Below are positions 12,568 through 25,112 of a stretch of 64,000 bases of DNA, piece after piece. Under the pieces are notes generated by a model. It had not been told where the DNA came from. It was given only the letters and a program-made list of their open reading frames with translations, and did no database searches. This DNA comes from Cryptomeria japonica (taxonomy: Eukaryota > Streptophyta > Pinopsida > Cupressales > Cupressaceae). The stretch is taken from the NCBI RefSeq assembly GCF_030272615.1, contig NC_081409.1, positions 473,672,573 to 473,736,572 on the forward strand, in the 5' to 3' direction. How positions within the stretch are numbered: position 1 is the first letter of the stretch; each line of letters opens with the position of its first letter. A program made the position numbers and the translations under genes.

Positions 12568-13761
12568 TGTAGTGTCATAAAATTGTGACCCCTGCAATTT
12601 TAACCATATTTGGGGTCCTCACCTTGGCGACGGCATCTCCTTCCCTAACCGGGACCTATTTCTGCATTTCCACCCCTTATCTCTTCCTCCTTCATGTCTT
12701 GTGTCTGCTTTAGACCGCGTTCGAGCCCCAAAATAGGGCAAGACAATGGTGTGGCGCCCCTATCCCCCTAGGACAGGGGCATGGCACCCTTGTCCTCACC
12801 CCTTAGGGTGGTCCTATATTTGGTTTGCCCGATCTCCTATGCATTTCTTGTCTTTGGGGTTTGTTATTCCTATTTGTCTACCTTCGGTGGTTGAAATTTA
12901 ATCCTTGAGGCATGTATAAAAGGGAATTCAATACCCTCATTCAAGGATGGATGGACAAGGGATGACAAATGATAAGAGATACAGAGCATAATGAGAAGAT
13001 ACAATATTTCAAGGTCATTATCAAGCATTCAAGTCTTCTTCATTCATTAATTGGAGCAATATTACAAGATTCATTTGCAAGCATGTGTGTGTGTTAGGTT
13101 TTTGTCATGTTACATGCCATTTCATACAATATTTGTGATTACATTCAAGAAGCAAAGCAATCATCATCAACAAGTTGCAAATCTACAAGGTATACATCTC
13201 CATTGTTTACATTCAAGCATTTGCAATTACTTTCTTTCTAGGTTGATTCCTCAATTGGGGTTTGACTACGGCAAACCCCTATCCACAACCCCCCTTTCTT
13301 CTCTTTTATGTGTAGGTTGTAGGTGTGTAGCTGTAATTGCAGGTTTGGGCTTTATTTGCTGTCATGGAAGAACCCTTTTCGTTTAGCGAATTTTGTGGCA
13401 GACCATGTACATTCCCGCCATGGTATTGATGAATTTTCTCCTAATTTGCAAGGCAGATCCGCATTAGTTTAATTAGCTCAGATCCAAAGTTACAATAGGA
13501 TCCCGAACTGGTAGCACCTCATTTCCTCTCTCTTTTCCGCATAGTCAACAAGTCAACTTTCTCATTTACAAAAGAGGGTAAATCATATTTCAACCGCTTG
13601 TAATCCACTTGGAATTAACTCCATGTTTCCCTTGGATTTGGATCTAGTGGATTTAAGCCCCTCTTTTGAATGTAAAGTTCCTCCCAAGTGAAAATCATCC
13701 TAGTGGCTTAGTTTCTCTCTCCTAGGTGGGGAGTCACTAGGATCCAATTTTCCACTTTACA
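12568..13761 (+). repeat. 5' LTR of element B
   Basis: About 1,194 bp, from TGTAGTGTCATAAAATTGTG to CCACTTTACA. TATA-like TATAAAAG is at 12914-12921. An imperfect GC-rich palindrome sits at 12771-12795 (GGACAGGGG...CCCTTGTCC), the B counterpart of the palindromes in C. Its partner is 32868-34067. Two hand-aligned stretches differ at about 8-10 percent of sites. Confidence 0.9.
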
Positions 13762-13764
13762 TTT

Positions 13765-13780
13765 TGGTGAACCTGACGTC
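13765..13780 (+). other. Primer-binding site of element B
   Basis: TGGTGAACCTGACGTC follows the LTR after TTT. Element C has TGGTGAACCCGACGTG in the same place, one of the strongest family links between B and C. The primer tRNA is not identified. Confidence 0.8.
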
Positions 13781-14469
13781 TTACACATTAATTCTGATTT
13801 CTCATTCTTAGATCTAATTGATTGCAATTTGAATTTCATATTTTCATTTTCAAGTTTGATCTATTTGCAAATTTTAGAGGTTAATTGCATAGAAACCCTA
13901 TTTTTCATTTTGAGAAAATTAAGCTTGTGAAGTGTAAATTTTTAATTGCTTATTTCAGATCTAATTTCTATTTCAAATTTGTAATTCAAATCCGTCTCTT
14001 TATCCTGAAAATTCAGTGGTTAAATCATAAAACCCTAATTTTTAAGATTCTTCTATTTTCAACCTTTGACTGCAATTTTGACCGATCTAGACATCTCCAA
14101 ATTGGCTGTTTTTTGGATTCCACATTAAAATCATAATCTCTATCATCCTTGAAAATTTTGAAAAAAGTTGGTTAGACCGTGCCCATTCCCGCCACGGTCC
14201 TCAGCTTTTTTTTGAAATTTCGGGAGACGAAATTGACTGTATTTTTCTGCTCAGATCTAGAAAATCAGCATACTATATCAATTTTAACACTCTCTAAGGT
14301 CAAACACAAATTCAAAATTCATCACATTCACATCTTAAAATTAATTTTTATCAAAAGGTCCTAATTTTAGATCTACTTTTCCAGCAAATTTAAATTATAC
14401 TTAAGATACTTTTAATGATAATTAATAAATTGGATTTACTTGCTCTTTCACATGTGATTACATTAATTT

Positions 14470-15820
14470 TTGCATATATTTATCATGTGTCGGATAATAG
14501 TTTCTTCCATTTCCTCTTGCTTCTCTTTCTTCATAGCACTTGGTCATATTGTGTTGTTAGGATCCAAATTATTTTCTTTTCAATTAGATCTCAAATCTTT
14601 CATGTATCATTTATGTTGCATTATGGTGATGTTGTTAACAAAATGCATTTCCTGTGTTAATCATCTTAAAGCTTTTGTAAATCCTAAACCTAGAGATCCT
14701 AATCCTTGTACCTATCCTAGGGTATCTTGTGTGAAACAAATGAGATCTAATGCTTTACCCAATGATCTTTCTATAAGAGAGAAAGCATTGGAAAGTAATA
14801 TGGATCCATCTTCTTCTTCTACACACACCCTTGAGCAAGGGGGGCAATATGAAAACATCAACATTCTTACATCTTCTGATCCTCTTTATTCTACTAGGAC
14901 CTATCTTCAACATCAAAGTCTATATTGGGAGGATGATGTCATGTATTTTATTCATGACCTTTCTCCTCACATATAAATCACTAAGAATGAGCTTTTAGAT
15001 GATCAAGATGTTCTTCCCCAATCTTCCAAAAAGGATAAGCTTGATAAAGGCAAAGAGATTCTCATTCCACATGATACTTCTCCATCTACAAATCCTTGTC
15101 TACCTCCTTACACATCAAATTTGAAGAAATTCATGATCTTGTTCCTCCATCTATTCAATTGCAACATTCTTATAGTCGTGGCTTTCATATAATTACAAAA
15201 CAAGGTTTTAAAGGACAAGGAGTTGGGAAATTTGAGCATAGAATTTGTGTCCCTATAAATCCTCCTACACAGACTACTACAAGAGGCCTAGGAAGTGGTA
15301 CCCCTCTTTCTATAGATGAATTCCTTAGGCTTAAAAACTTTCAAGATTACCTTCAAAAACAACAAATCAAGATAGACTACAAGAATGCTTCTTCTTCAAA
15401 GCATCCTTTTTGTTCATTTCATCAAACCCATGACCATAATGTTGATGATTTCCCTAAATTTCCAAAAATCTATTCAAGATGGCATAGATAGTGGAAAAAA
15501 TTAGAATTGTAGATAATTAAACTTCTCCTACCAAACCCTCTTCTTCATGGGACGATGATATTTACCATCCTTATAGATTAGCTGCAAGAATCTATTGGAG
15601 GTTGAAATATGACAAGAACGTTTCCTTTCCTCCTCAAAATAGAAACAAAAATTTTAAGCCAGTGAAAGGTGTTGAATATTGCATTTTTCATTATTTATAT
15701 ACACATTCTATTGGAAAATGTTATGCATTTAATAAATTTGTTCAATTACAATATGATCTTGCACACATTTGTCTCACAAAGGATCTGGTTGTATTTCTGG
15801 GTAAAAATATTGTGCCTTAG
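14470..15820 (+). pseudogene. gag-related ORF remnant of element B with a G-patch-like motif
   Basis: Open stretches at 14470-14976, 15096-15491 and 15602-15820 lie in three different frames, so at least two frameshifts and several stops are present. Coding-like sequence probably starts near ATG 14740 or shortly before. The second piece has KQGFKGQGVGKFEHRI followed by TTRGLGSG, a glycine pattern like the G-patch motif found in some plant gypsy polyproteins. It is followed by CSFHQTHDHNVDDF, a finger-like CX2HX4H. The third piece has CIFHYLYTHSIGKC, a CX2HX6HX3C pattern. No aspartic protease or RT signature follows. The sequence between the PBS and 14470 is leader, homologous to the leader of C. 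Confidence 0.6.
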
Positions 15821-17218
15821 CACTTTTTTTCCCTTCATGTTGCTCTTCACCCTATGGCATAATTAGCCCATTTTACGAGGGGTTCTTTATCATTAGTGGT
15901 GGTATTATTTCACTTTCATATACTTTGGGGCAGCAAAATGAAGTCCATTTTTCTCCTTCTTTCTATACATTTATCTCTATCCTTGTGCATTATTCATTAT
16001 TAGATCTTTTTTCTTGCATAGAGTTATTCCGATGTGAGCACATAATTATTCCTTGGTTTTCCTCTTTGATTGGAGAGGGGCATCTTCAATGAGTACTGCA
16101 CTTCTTCTCTTTCCTTCATTTTCTTGAAAATCTTACCTCTAATGTGGTTTCAATTATTCGCAAGTCTGATATGCCCCTTAGCAGGGAATGAACTCTTGAG
16201 AAGTATGTATCCCTTCCTTGAAAGGATATTTTCCACTAGGATGACATATCACTTGAAACTAATCACCATTAGAACATGTGTAATGTTTCTCCTTGTTCTC
16301 CTCACTTGGGGGGCAAGGATTTTCGCTCCTTTCCCTTGTATCATTATTTCCTTTAGGGGCTGCATTGTTCATATATGATTATCATTTCTTACAATGGTAT
16401 GATTTTATGACTAATCCCCCTTGGGGAATGTATGATGCTTTTTCTCTCTTCTTTTCAAATATTACTACTTCTTGAGATATGTATTTCACATTTACTAATG
16501 TCTTTTCTTGCATGCGGTCATGTAAGTTCATTGCACATTTGCTTATGTTTGATCTCTCTCTAGTAGATTGTGTAAGCTCTTCTCATTGTCCCTTAGCTTG
16601 GGGGGAAATGATCTTTCTCTTTCTCTTTCTTTAGGGATCCACTTTTCCCTATTAAGTGGATGGTGTGAGTTCTATTACTTGATGTCATTCCTTGTGTAGA
16701 ATTGTTGGTTATTGACTTAAGGATTCTCTCTTATACAAGAAGTGTTAATCCTTGATCATGACCTCTTTTACACTTGGCTATGTACATCTGTGATAAATCC
16801 AACCATCCCTTTGGGCACTAAATTTTATTCATCCCTTATCAAGAATCCCTTTCACCTAGAAATAGGAGGAAGGATTGCATTCTTATTCTTTCCTTTTCTT
16901 GTTCTAGAAAATGCTATATTTGTCTAAGACAACTCCTCTTTGGGGTAGATGTCTTTTGAACAAATATCTCTTCTCCTCCAAGGATCACCTTTACACTTAC
17001 AACAAGATATATATTTTCAACTATCTTATCCTTTCTTGAAGAGTATTCCCTCTCTTGCTTGGATTTATAACATTGTTTCATGGCAGATATCTTCTTTGTG
17101 ATGAAGGTAGGTATACTTGATCTTATTTCCTTAAGATATCTACATTAAACTATGTTAACATCTTTAGGGGGGGGCACTTACACTTCTCCTTTGTACTATA
17201 CTTCTCTCATGCATTAAA
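15821..17218 (+). other. Noncoding 3' part of element B
   Basis: T-rich sequence with scattered G-runs (GGGGGG near 17167 and GGGG motifs near 16306, 16420 and 16600). Short ORFs here look like chance readings. No domain is recognised. Confidence 0.5.
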
Positions 17219-17552
17219 CAGTGGGACATTCTTGAAACCAGAGTGAAACCTCTTAGAGAAAGATGTCATCATTTTTGGTACAGTGGGTCATTCTCAGAAC
17301 TAGAGCACGGTCTCTTAGAGCGATATGTCTTCACTTCTTCTTGTCTTGTATAGTTAGATATTCTTGGAACCAGGGGGAAACCTCTTAGATAAAGATGTCA
17401 TCACTTTTTCTCTTATACAGTGGGTCATTCTCAAAACCAGAGAATGGTCTCTTAGAGCGAGATGACGCCACTTTTCTCTTATGCGGAGTGATTATTCTCG
17501 AAACCAAAGCATGGTCTCTTAGAGCGAGATATCACACCTTTCTTGATACTTG
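17219..17552 (+). repeat. Tandem repeat, about 65 bp, five degenerate copies
   Basis: Units begin CAGTGGGTCATTCTC and contain AACCAGAG, TCTCTTAGAG and a final GATGTCATCACTTT-like part. Starts are near 17219, 17279, 17348, 17414 and 17481. The array lies in the 3' noncoding part of B, directly left of the insertion point of A. Tandem arrays near the 3' end are known in Tat-lineage elements. Confidence 0.75.
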
Positions 17553-17574
17553 TATAGAAAAATTTTCATGTACT

Positions 17575-18091
17575 TGTTAGGATTCCTAAAGATACTGAGA
17601 GGGGGGGGTGAGTCAGTATCTGACCGGTAAAAGAACTTTCTTAAATTATAACATGAAAAGCAATTCAAAACTGTGTACTAGTAAACCAGAATTAATGCAG
17701 TAAATAAAAATAACAACCACAACATGAAAGACACACCATAACACAATATTTTAACGAGGAACCCCGATGTGGGAAAAACCTCGGTGGGATTTGTAACCCA
17801 CAATATTCGCTTACTGGCCAATAAGGGAACATTAGTGTTTGCAATAGGGGCTTGCACATGCACGAAGGCCAAGTGCCTAGAGCTCACTGCTCAGTTACAA
17901 AAGAAGTCTCACTGACTTACAAAAATAGATTATACAAATCTAATGTCTTGTATTGCTTTAGATCAGCATCTACTATGCCAGATTCAGTACCGGTTTAAGC
18001 TTTGCAATATACATAAACCCTTATCCAATATCTGCCTTACAATTCCAATATTAGGTCTGCATTAATCCTTCCTATTTTTTTCTTTGCTACT
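17575..18091 (-). repeat. 3' LTR of element A, part 1 (U5 side), cut by element C
   Basis: In plus coordinates it runs from TGTTAGGATTCC to the target site CTACT at 18087-18091. It contains the hairpin ATACTGA (17592-17598), a G-run, then TCAGTAT (17613-17619). It matches 31401-31918, where the uninterrupted copy reads TCTACTACTAAAAG across the insertion point. Confidence 0.9.
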
Positions 18092-19358
18092 TGTAAAGCG
18101 GAAAATCGTGATCGAACCCTAGTTGCTCTCCCCTCTTCCAACTCCAAGGAGAGAGAAGGGAGATTCACTAGGGTTGATGGTTTTCACTTAGGGGAGAGAC
18201 TTTACATTCAAAAGAGGGGTTGAAACCCACAAGATCCAATCCCACGCAATGCAAGATTGGATGCTAAATGAGTTTCAAGGGTTATGATAGCAAGGCTACC
18301 CTCTTTTGTAAAGAATGTGCATAGAAGAATTAAGCTAGGAATGCATAGGAAGTGAGAAAGATTCGCTTATAAACTGAGATAGGAATACAGTATGAAGCTG
18401 CGGACCTGGAATTAGCAGTAAAATGTCGATACGGCACTGTCCTGCAAATTTGAGCAAAAGTTGTCAGGACGATGGCGCCCGGCGCCACGGTCCTCCGAAA
18501 AATCCGCGAAACGAAGGGGGATCTGTTCGTCTCTGCACAAGGATTCCAGATCTTCAATTTCAGCCACGTACCTACAACCTACACACAGAAAAGCGAAGAT
18601 GATTGGGGGGTTAGGGATTAAGGGTTTGCCTTTAGGTCAAACCCCAGTTTTGGAATTAACCAAGAAATGAGCAAGTGCTGTAAATGTAAATGACTGTAAA
18701 ACAAGTACTAATACCCTGTTCTAAGGATGTTTGTATCCTTATGTGCGAAGGTATAGATGTTGTATGTTGTTGTAGTATGTTGTAAGTGATCTCCTCTTCA
18801 ATGGTTGAATCCTTGTCTTGAATGCAACACTTAGCCTTGAATGGAGACTTGAAATGATCAATTGCTTGAAGGAATGCTTGAATGCTTGAATGCTTGAATG
18901 CTTGAGTATAGTTTCCACGCTTTGTACACATATGACCCCCTTACCCAAATGGGAGAGGACAATTTAGTTTATATACTTGTCATTTAGGGCTGATAGACTG
19001 ATTTTCCCGACCTTAGGCTGACCAGGGAAAGTTAATTTCCAAATTGCAAACAAAAAGACCCGAAGTCCAAAAGAGACCGGGCCCAAAATAGGACCCAGGG
19101 ACCAGGGCGCTGGGTGCCATGGTCCTGGGGACTAGGGCGCTAGGCACCCTGGTCCTGAAGGACCAAGGCGCTGGGCGCTCTGGTCCCACCTCCCGGGACA
19201 GCAGGGTGCAAAGGAGGTTCAGGCCAGGGTGCAAGAAAATGCAGTTTTCAGTGTCATAATCAGGTTTCGGGGTCTCCATTTAGGTTGCGTGTTGCGTCAT
19301 CATCGTGAAGACCGAAATGCAGTCAAAATTGCAAGTGTCACAATTTTAGGACGCTACA
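18092..19358 (-). repeat. 3' LTR of element C
   Basis: On the plus strand it runs from TGTAAAGCGG to GACGCTACA. It holds four copies of the 8-mer AATGCTTG at 18873-18904, where the other LTR has two. Three GC-rich palindromes are at 19099-19125, 19129-19155 and 19160-19186. A TATA-like TATATAAAC (minus strand) lies near 18967-18976. It is nearly identical to 24711-25961. Confidence 0.95.
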
Positions 19359-19376
19359 TTTAGCCCCCACTTTAGC
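19359..19376 (-). other. Polypurine tract of element C
   Basis: The minus strand reads AAAGTGGGGGCTAAA directly before the 3' LTR. Element B has the same AAAGTGGGGGCTAAA before its own 3' LTR near 32853-32867. This supports the minus orientation of C and the family link between B and C. Confidence 0.85.
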
Positions 19377-20103
19377 GTGAGTATGTATGCTCATACTTCC
19401 GGTAAAGTACAAGGAAACAACATTGAAAGACTTTCACCACGTCAAGGAAGCAAGACACACCAAGCCCCCAGTGGACTAAGGATCTTACGACTTCGATTGA
19501 CAAAGTAAAAGGGAAGATCACGAGGGAGAACCATGACTGTCAGTAGTAAGGTTCCCTCACTATGAGTCATGCAAGAAAGATATCAAAAATTTTCAAGGCA
19601 AAGCTAAATTTGTCAAGAAATTTTCAAGTATCTTGAAAAGATATGAACGGGATGTATGCCCCCCTACGTTAAAGCGATCGCACACGCCTCACCGGGGGTG
19701 ATTGCTTTAAGGTAGTGATACATATAAGACAATGGGAAGGGAAAGGAGCACGTTATCACAAGGATTTAGCCACCAAGTGTGAGATAAGCCCAAGGATAAT
19801 AGACACAAAACACAAAGCACAAGGTGACTTCACTTTCCTCGGGGTCAGTATGCTGTATGATAATTCATGTATATATATCATATGTATGTATGCATAATTG
19901 TTCTTCATTCCCCAATCAAGGAAGGTCACCTAGAAGAAGGGAACACATGTGTCTTTTGAGTCAACATGAGAGAGACCAAGAGATCTCAATGTTTTGCATC
20001 GTCCTCGAGTAGACAACACTAAGGACAACAAATAGAAGAATGAGAATAACATATAGAAGAAGTAACACAAGAGAGGAGGAGAGAATCTACTATGCTAATG
20101 TAA
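19377..20103 (-). other. 3' untranslated region of element C
   Basis: About 730 bp between the end of the gag-protease ORF and the PPT. Short ORFs here are on the wrong strand or too small. I see no tandem array or domain; it includes the GCGATCG-containing stretch near 19675. Confidence 0.5.
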
Positions 20104-23100
20104 CTAGTCTAGCACGTCATCTACCCCCCAATCTTGTTGATCAATGTTTCGGGAAGGCAGGGAACACGCTAGAGGAGGAACATCCAACACAGCAGATGGA
20201 GCTATCACAAGATCCAAACAAGGGCTATGTTCATATCCCAAGCCGCAGTGTTCTTGTCTAGGGGCTAGGATAAGTGCTTTAGAAAATTCATTAGATAAAT
20301 GGTTATCAATATCAACAAGTTCATATTCACTATCAGAATGAACAGGAGAAGTAGCATTTTCATCATGAATAACATTTTCATCTATATCATCATCAAGATT
20401 TATAAAAATAGGATCTTTAACTCGCACAGGATCAAGACCATCATGCATCTTATGTTTAGGAGATTTTGGCTCAATTTTCGGCTGAGGAGAAAATGGAATA
20501 ATACTAGTTGAAGGTGTTTTTGAAGATTGCAAAGTTTGAGCTCTAAGACGACGCTTTCGCCAGCGTTCACGTGCAGAACGATTTCGTCTAGTCTTAGTAG
20601 GAAGTGAAGAAGATTGAGGAGGAGGAATGTTCTCATCCTTATCACTTGGGTGTTTAGGTTGTGGTCTCTTAGGTTGAATAATAGGAGAAGAGGAAGGTCT
20701 CTTCTCTCTATAAAAAGAAGGAGGAGGAACTGCTCCATATAAAGGAGGAATTTTTGGTTTAGGAAGAAGACCAATTCCATCATGACGAGGAGGGATAGGT
20801 CTACTTTTAGGAAGTTTATTAGATATAGACATAGTCACATCCATAGGGATGGGTTGGGAATCTTCTTGAGGAAAGACATTAGTTTTATCTTTCAAAGGAA
20901 GAACTTCCTTCTCAAGAATGATAGGAATGTCAAGTTTGGGTGTTCTAGGTTCACTTAGAGATAGGATCATATCTGTTTTCCACTTTTGATAAGATTTGAA
21001 AAGATGATCACTTCGCGGAGGAAGAGATTGGAATTGTTTAGGCCAAAAGTAATCAATAGGAACGCTAGAATTTCTTTCAGCTGGTTTAAAGAGACTATGA
21101 TTGACAGTAACAACTTCACCATTATGGGGAAATTTTAGACACTTATGAATAGGAGAAGCAATAGCTTTCATGGAAGATAGCCAAGGATAGCCAAGCTTCA
21201 CACGAAATTGTTCGGAAGATGGAATAATAGCAAAGTTCACATCAAGGGATTTGTTATGGACCTCAATAGGCAATGTAATAGAACCAATTGCCGGAGAAGA
21301 AAATGCATCAAATAGTTTCACAATCACATCTGTTTTGTCATAGATCACTTGATTCAATTGCAAAGTAAAAAGAAATTCTTCAGTAATAACATTAACCATG
21401 CACGAAGGATCAATAAGCACTCCACGGCAAGGTGTATTCTTGACTTTTGCAACTATGTATAAAGGACCATCAGGTGCCCTGATGGTTTCACTGGAATCAA
21501 ATGTGATGGAAGGTTCTTTAGGGATTTCTTGCTGCTCTACAAAGTTAATCACATTCGGAGCCATAGACACAAGACCAGCAGATGAAAAAGAGGAATCATT
21601 AGTCTCAATCGCATTAGAGGTATGAGAAGGTAATGGATCAGTGAAAATCTGAAGATTTTGGTTAGGAGGAGCTACAGATGTATTGCCTTTATCATTCACT
21701 CCAGAAACAAAAATAGTATTATTATCAATCAAATCTTGAATTTTACCCTTTAAAGAAAAACATTTTTCAGTATCATGCCCAGGCTGACGATGAAATTGAC
21801 AAAAGGCTTTGTTATCAAAATAAGGTGAAGTAATCTTTGCAGGATCAATTTGCCTTATAGGAGGAAGAGTAAGCACATTTTGTTCCAATAACTTATTCAT
21901 AATACTATGCAATGATTCATTCAAAGGAGTATACTTTCTTTCTTTCTTGAAAAATTTAGAAATAGGAGGCACACCTGATGCTGCATTCACATTGTTGTTG
22001 ATGATGTTTTCATTGAATTTGATGGAATCTCTATTCGGTTTAAACTTCCCAAATGGTTGTTGACTGCTATCACCCTTATCACTCAGAGCCATAGGATGTG
22101 ATTGTTCCATTTGACTCACAGTCAGTTGATAATTGTGAAGAGTTGCACACAACTGTTGGAAAGAAGTAAACTCAGAAAATAGAAGTTTGTCTCGAATATC
22201 TTTTTGTAAATTAGAAATAAAGATTCTTTGAATATCATTGTCAGGCACTGGAAAAGAAATTTGAGCATACAAATGCTTATATCTACCAATGAAATCAGTC
22301 ACTTTTTCTTTAACACCTTGTTTACAATGCATTAAATCAATCAAAGTAACTTTAGGACTTATATTGTTTTGAAATTGTTGAATGAAAGCATTTGCAAGTT
22401 GTTTGAAAGAAGTAATAGAATAAGAAGGCAACGAGCAATACCATTGTAGGGCTTTGTCTCTTAATGTTCTAGTGAATAGTTTTGCAAGCAACCTTGGGTC
22501 ATAAGCAAAATCAGTACAAATTGTTTGAAAAGTCTTAACATGTGTTAGAGGATCACCTTTACCATTATAAAGTTCCAGATGTGGAATTTCATCATGTTTA
22601 GGGGGAATAGCTCAGACAATGTCAAGAGAAAGTGGGCTCGCAACATCAAATGTGGGCACACTAAACTTAGATTGATTCATAGAGGCAATTTGTTGCTGTA
22701 AAGAAGAGACAGTTTGTGCAAGATTGTTAATGGTCGCTTCAGTCGAAGAATTCATATTAGATGTGTTAGATTGAGATGGAGGTGTTATGTTATTGAAAGA
22801 AGGCAAAGAGTAAGGTGGTGGGACTCTATGATAGTCAATTATAGGGGATGATTGGACAAGAGGAACACTACAAGGAGGAATGGAATGGTTAAATGAATTG
22901 CCCCCTTGCATCACGTTCATTTGTGGAGATATAATAGGGACACTCATTGAAGGAATGAATGAAGAAGTCGGATTAAATGAAGGAAGAGGGTTAATTGAAG
23001 AGGAAGGATTGCCCCCATGACTGGTGATCACAGGAGGAATGTCTTGTGTAGAAGTAGCCATTATATTTGATGTAAAGGTAGGTATGCTAGCAATAGAAGT

Positions 23101-23445
23101 CATCAAAGGAATAGAATGATTGACTTGAGTAGGAGGTTGTGTATAACCCAAACTTTCAGCACAACTCTTCATAGGCATCACATTCGAATCCACAATGTGT
23201 GCAATACCACGCAAAATATCAATTCCATTCTTATCACTTTGAAGCATACGTTTTAGACCCTCAATTAAAGGAAGAGCTTAACTATCGGGGTATTCATGAG
23301 ACATCCATTGTCGAAAATCGTCAAATTGGTTATCCAATTTTGAAAGTTGTTCTTCAGAAACCTCATGGAGAGCTTCTTCATCATTAGGAGGATTAGAGGA
23401 ATTACCCATGTCCTCGTTAAAAAGGCTATTCAAATTAGGTTCCAT
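20104..23445 (-). pseudogene. gag-protease polyprotein of element C (two nonsense codons)
   Basis: One frame runs from ATG at 23445 to the stop at 20104. It is broken only by a TAA near 23280 and a TGA near 22612, leaving an uninterrupted 795-codon piece from 22491. The region before that piece is P/S-rich, then comes a retrotransposon gag domain (PHLELYNGKGDPLTHVKTFQ just upstream, then LRDKALQWYCSLP and LLFSEFTSFQQL). Near residue 230 of the 795-codon piece is the finger CQFHRQPGHDTEKC. Residues 345-470 resemble a retropepsin-like fold (GVLIDPSCMVNVI...VKLGYPWL), but the usual D-S/T-G triad reads D-P-S. Residues 500-660 are P/K-rich with a basic cluster (RRNRSARERWRKRRLRAQ); the end is acidic. 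No RT follows. The product would form particles only with help from a partner (inference). The start at 23445 is the first ATG in frame. Confidence 0.88.
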
Positions 23446-24688
23446 CTCCTCGGTAATTAAACCTCAGAAAGACTTAATTCTACGGCTTCGTCTAACGGGA
23501 ATAGTGTAAGTAGGGCTTATTGTTGTAAAACTCATGCACTAGAAAGAGAGAGTAAAATTTGAATTCAGAGGTAGCAATTTTCAATAAAATCAGCCAATCT
23601 TCTGGATTTAAGCTGTTAAATGCAATCACGACAGCCTCCCGAAATTTCGGAAAAAATGTCCGGGACCGTGGCGCTCGGAGTGCAACACAGTCCTTGCAAC
23701 TTTTTTCAAAATTTGCAGGGATGAAAGGTATGATGATTTTAAAGCTAATCTGAAAAAATTGAGTGATTTTACGATCTGTAGATAGGCCAAATTAAAGTTG
23801 CAATCTCGAAATTGAACCCTACCCAGATTGTCGAAAAATGCAAAAATTTGAATTTTGAAAAAGAGAGGGGAAACTGAAATTTTGAATTTTATGATTTTAG
23901 AGGGAATGTCAAGAGCAATGCAAATTTTGAAATTTAAAAATTGACTCAATTTCACGCAAAATTCAATTTTGAAAGCGGAAATTAAAGTTGTTGTAATTAA
24001 GCACTTAATTTCAAAAGTCACAAATTGTAAGAATCTGAATAAAGCACTGAAATTTTTAATGAATGCAAACACACTTTTCAGATTTAGGACAGTAAGAAAA
24101 CAATTTTGACACAAAATTTCAGTTTTAATGATTTTTGAATGATTAGAAGCGTTAATCCAAGCAATCCCTAGACCAACTTTGACTTTAATTTTGAAGGTGT
24201 TAAAATTGATAAAATTAGCCAAAATTCTGGATTTTAGCAGGAAAATACAGTAAGATCTAGCTCCCGAAATTTCGGAAAAAATGTCGGGGACGATGGCGCT
24301 CGGAGTGCACACGATCCTCGCAACTTTTTTCCAAATTTTCAGGGATGAAAGATATTGTGATTTTATTGCGAAATCCAAAGTTACAGCTGATTTGGAGATG
24401 TTTTGATTAGTGAAATTGTCAAGCAAAGGTTGAATCAAGAGGGTTTTAAAAATTAGGGTTTTAACACTTAACCACTTAATTTTCAAAATTAAGGCACAAA
24501 TATGAATTGATAATTTGTAATAGAAGGGTAGATCTAAAACAAGCATTAACAATTAAACATTTCACAAGCTTAATTACTAAAAAGAAATTTTAGGGTTTTT
24601 ATGCAATCACCTCTAAAATTTTGCAAAAGATCAAACATGGAAATGTAATCAATTTTTTCAGATCTAAGCATGAAAAATCAGAAAGGAT
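23446..24688 (-). repeat. Leader of element C with a duplicated segment of about 95 bp
   Basis: Segments 23633-23731 and 24258-24355 are close copies. Each has the perfect palindrome CCGAAATTTCGG, then a GC-rich GGAC...GTCC-type palindrome (23663-23693 and 24288-24316), then CAACTTTTTTC and CAGGGATGAAAG. The leader is clearly homologous to that of B (13785-14250), for example in TTTTAGAGGT...ATTGCATA and TTAAGCTTGTGAA. An ORF of 308 codons across 24552-23626 is low-complexity AT sequence and not believed. Confidence 0.75.
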
Positions 24689-24707
24689 GTTCACGTCGGG
24701 TTCACCA
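24689..24707 (-). other. Primer-binding site of element C
   Basis: On the minus strand TGGTGAACCCGACGTGAAC begins 3 bases after the 5' LTR end. It matches the PBS of B except for a C/T difference and the last bases. It confirms transcription to the left. Confidence 0.85.
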
Positions 24708-25085
24708 AAATGTAAAGCGGAAAATCGCGATCGAACCCTAGTTGCTCTCCCCTCTTCCAACTCCAAGGAGAGAGAAGGGAGATTCACTAGGGTTGATGGT
24801 TTTCACTTAGGGGAGAGACTTTACATTCAAAAGAGGGGTTGAAACCCACAAGATCCAATCCCACGCAATGCAAGATTGGATGCTAAATGAGTTTCAAGGG
24901 TTATGATAGCAAGGCTACCCTCTTTTGTAAAGAATGTGCATAGAAGAATTAAGCTAGGAATGCATAGGAAGTGAGAAAGATTCGCTTATAAACTGAGATA
25001 GGAATACAGTATGAAGCTGCGGACCTGGAATTAGCAGTAAAATGTCGATATGGCGCTGTCCTGCAAATTTGAGCAAAATTTGTCA

Positions 25086-25112
25086 GGACGATGGTGCCCG
25101 GCGCCACGGTCC
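25086..25112. repeat. GC-rich 27-bp palindrome in the 5' LTR of C
   Basis: Begins GGACGATGG and ends CCACGGTCC around a GCCCGGCG core; the arms pair with one or two mismatches. It is the same module type as those at 25702-25789, but downstream of the TATA-like site, so it would be in the transcript. The other LTR has it at about 18467-18493. Confidence 0.75.

Noticed and set aside
17678-17887. Membrane-protein-like ORF, repeated at 31353-31646
   Set aside because: Both lie in the LTRs of element A at the same place, so the repetition is due to the LTR and not to selection.
23626-24552. Minus ORF of 308 codons in the leader of C
   Set aside because: It is low-complexity F/K/L/I sequence from AT-rich leader, spans the duplicated segment, and lies upstream of the real gag start.
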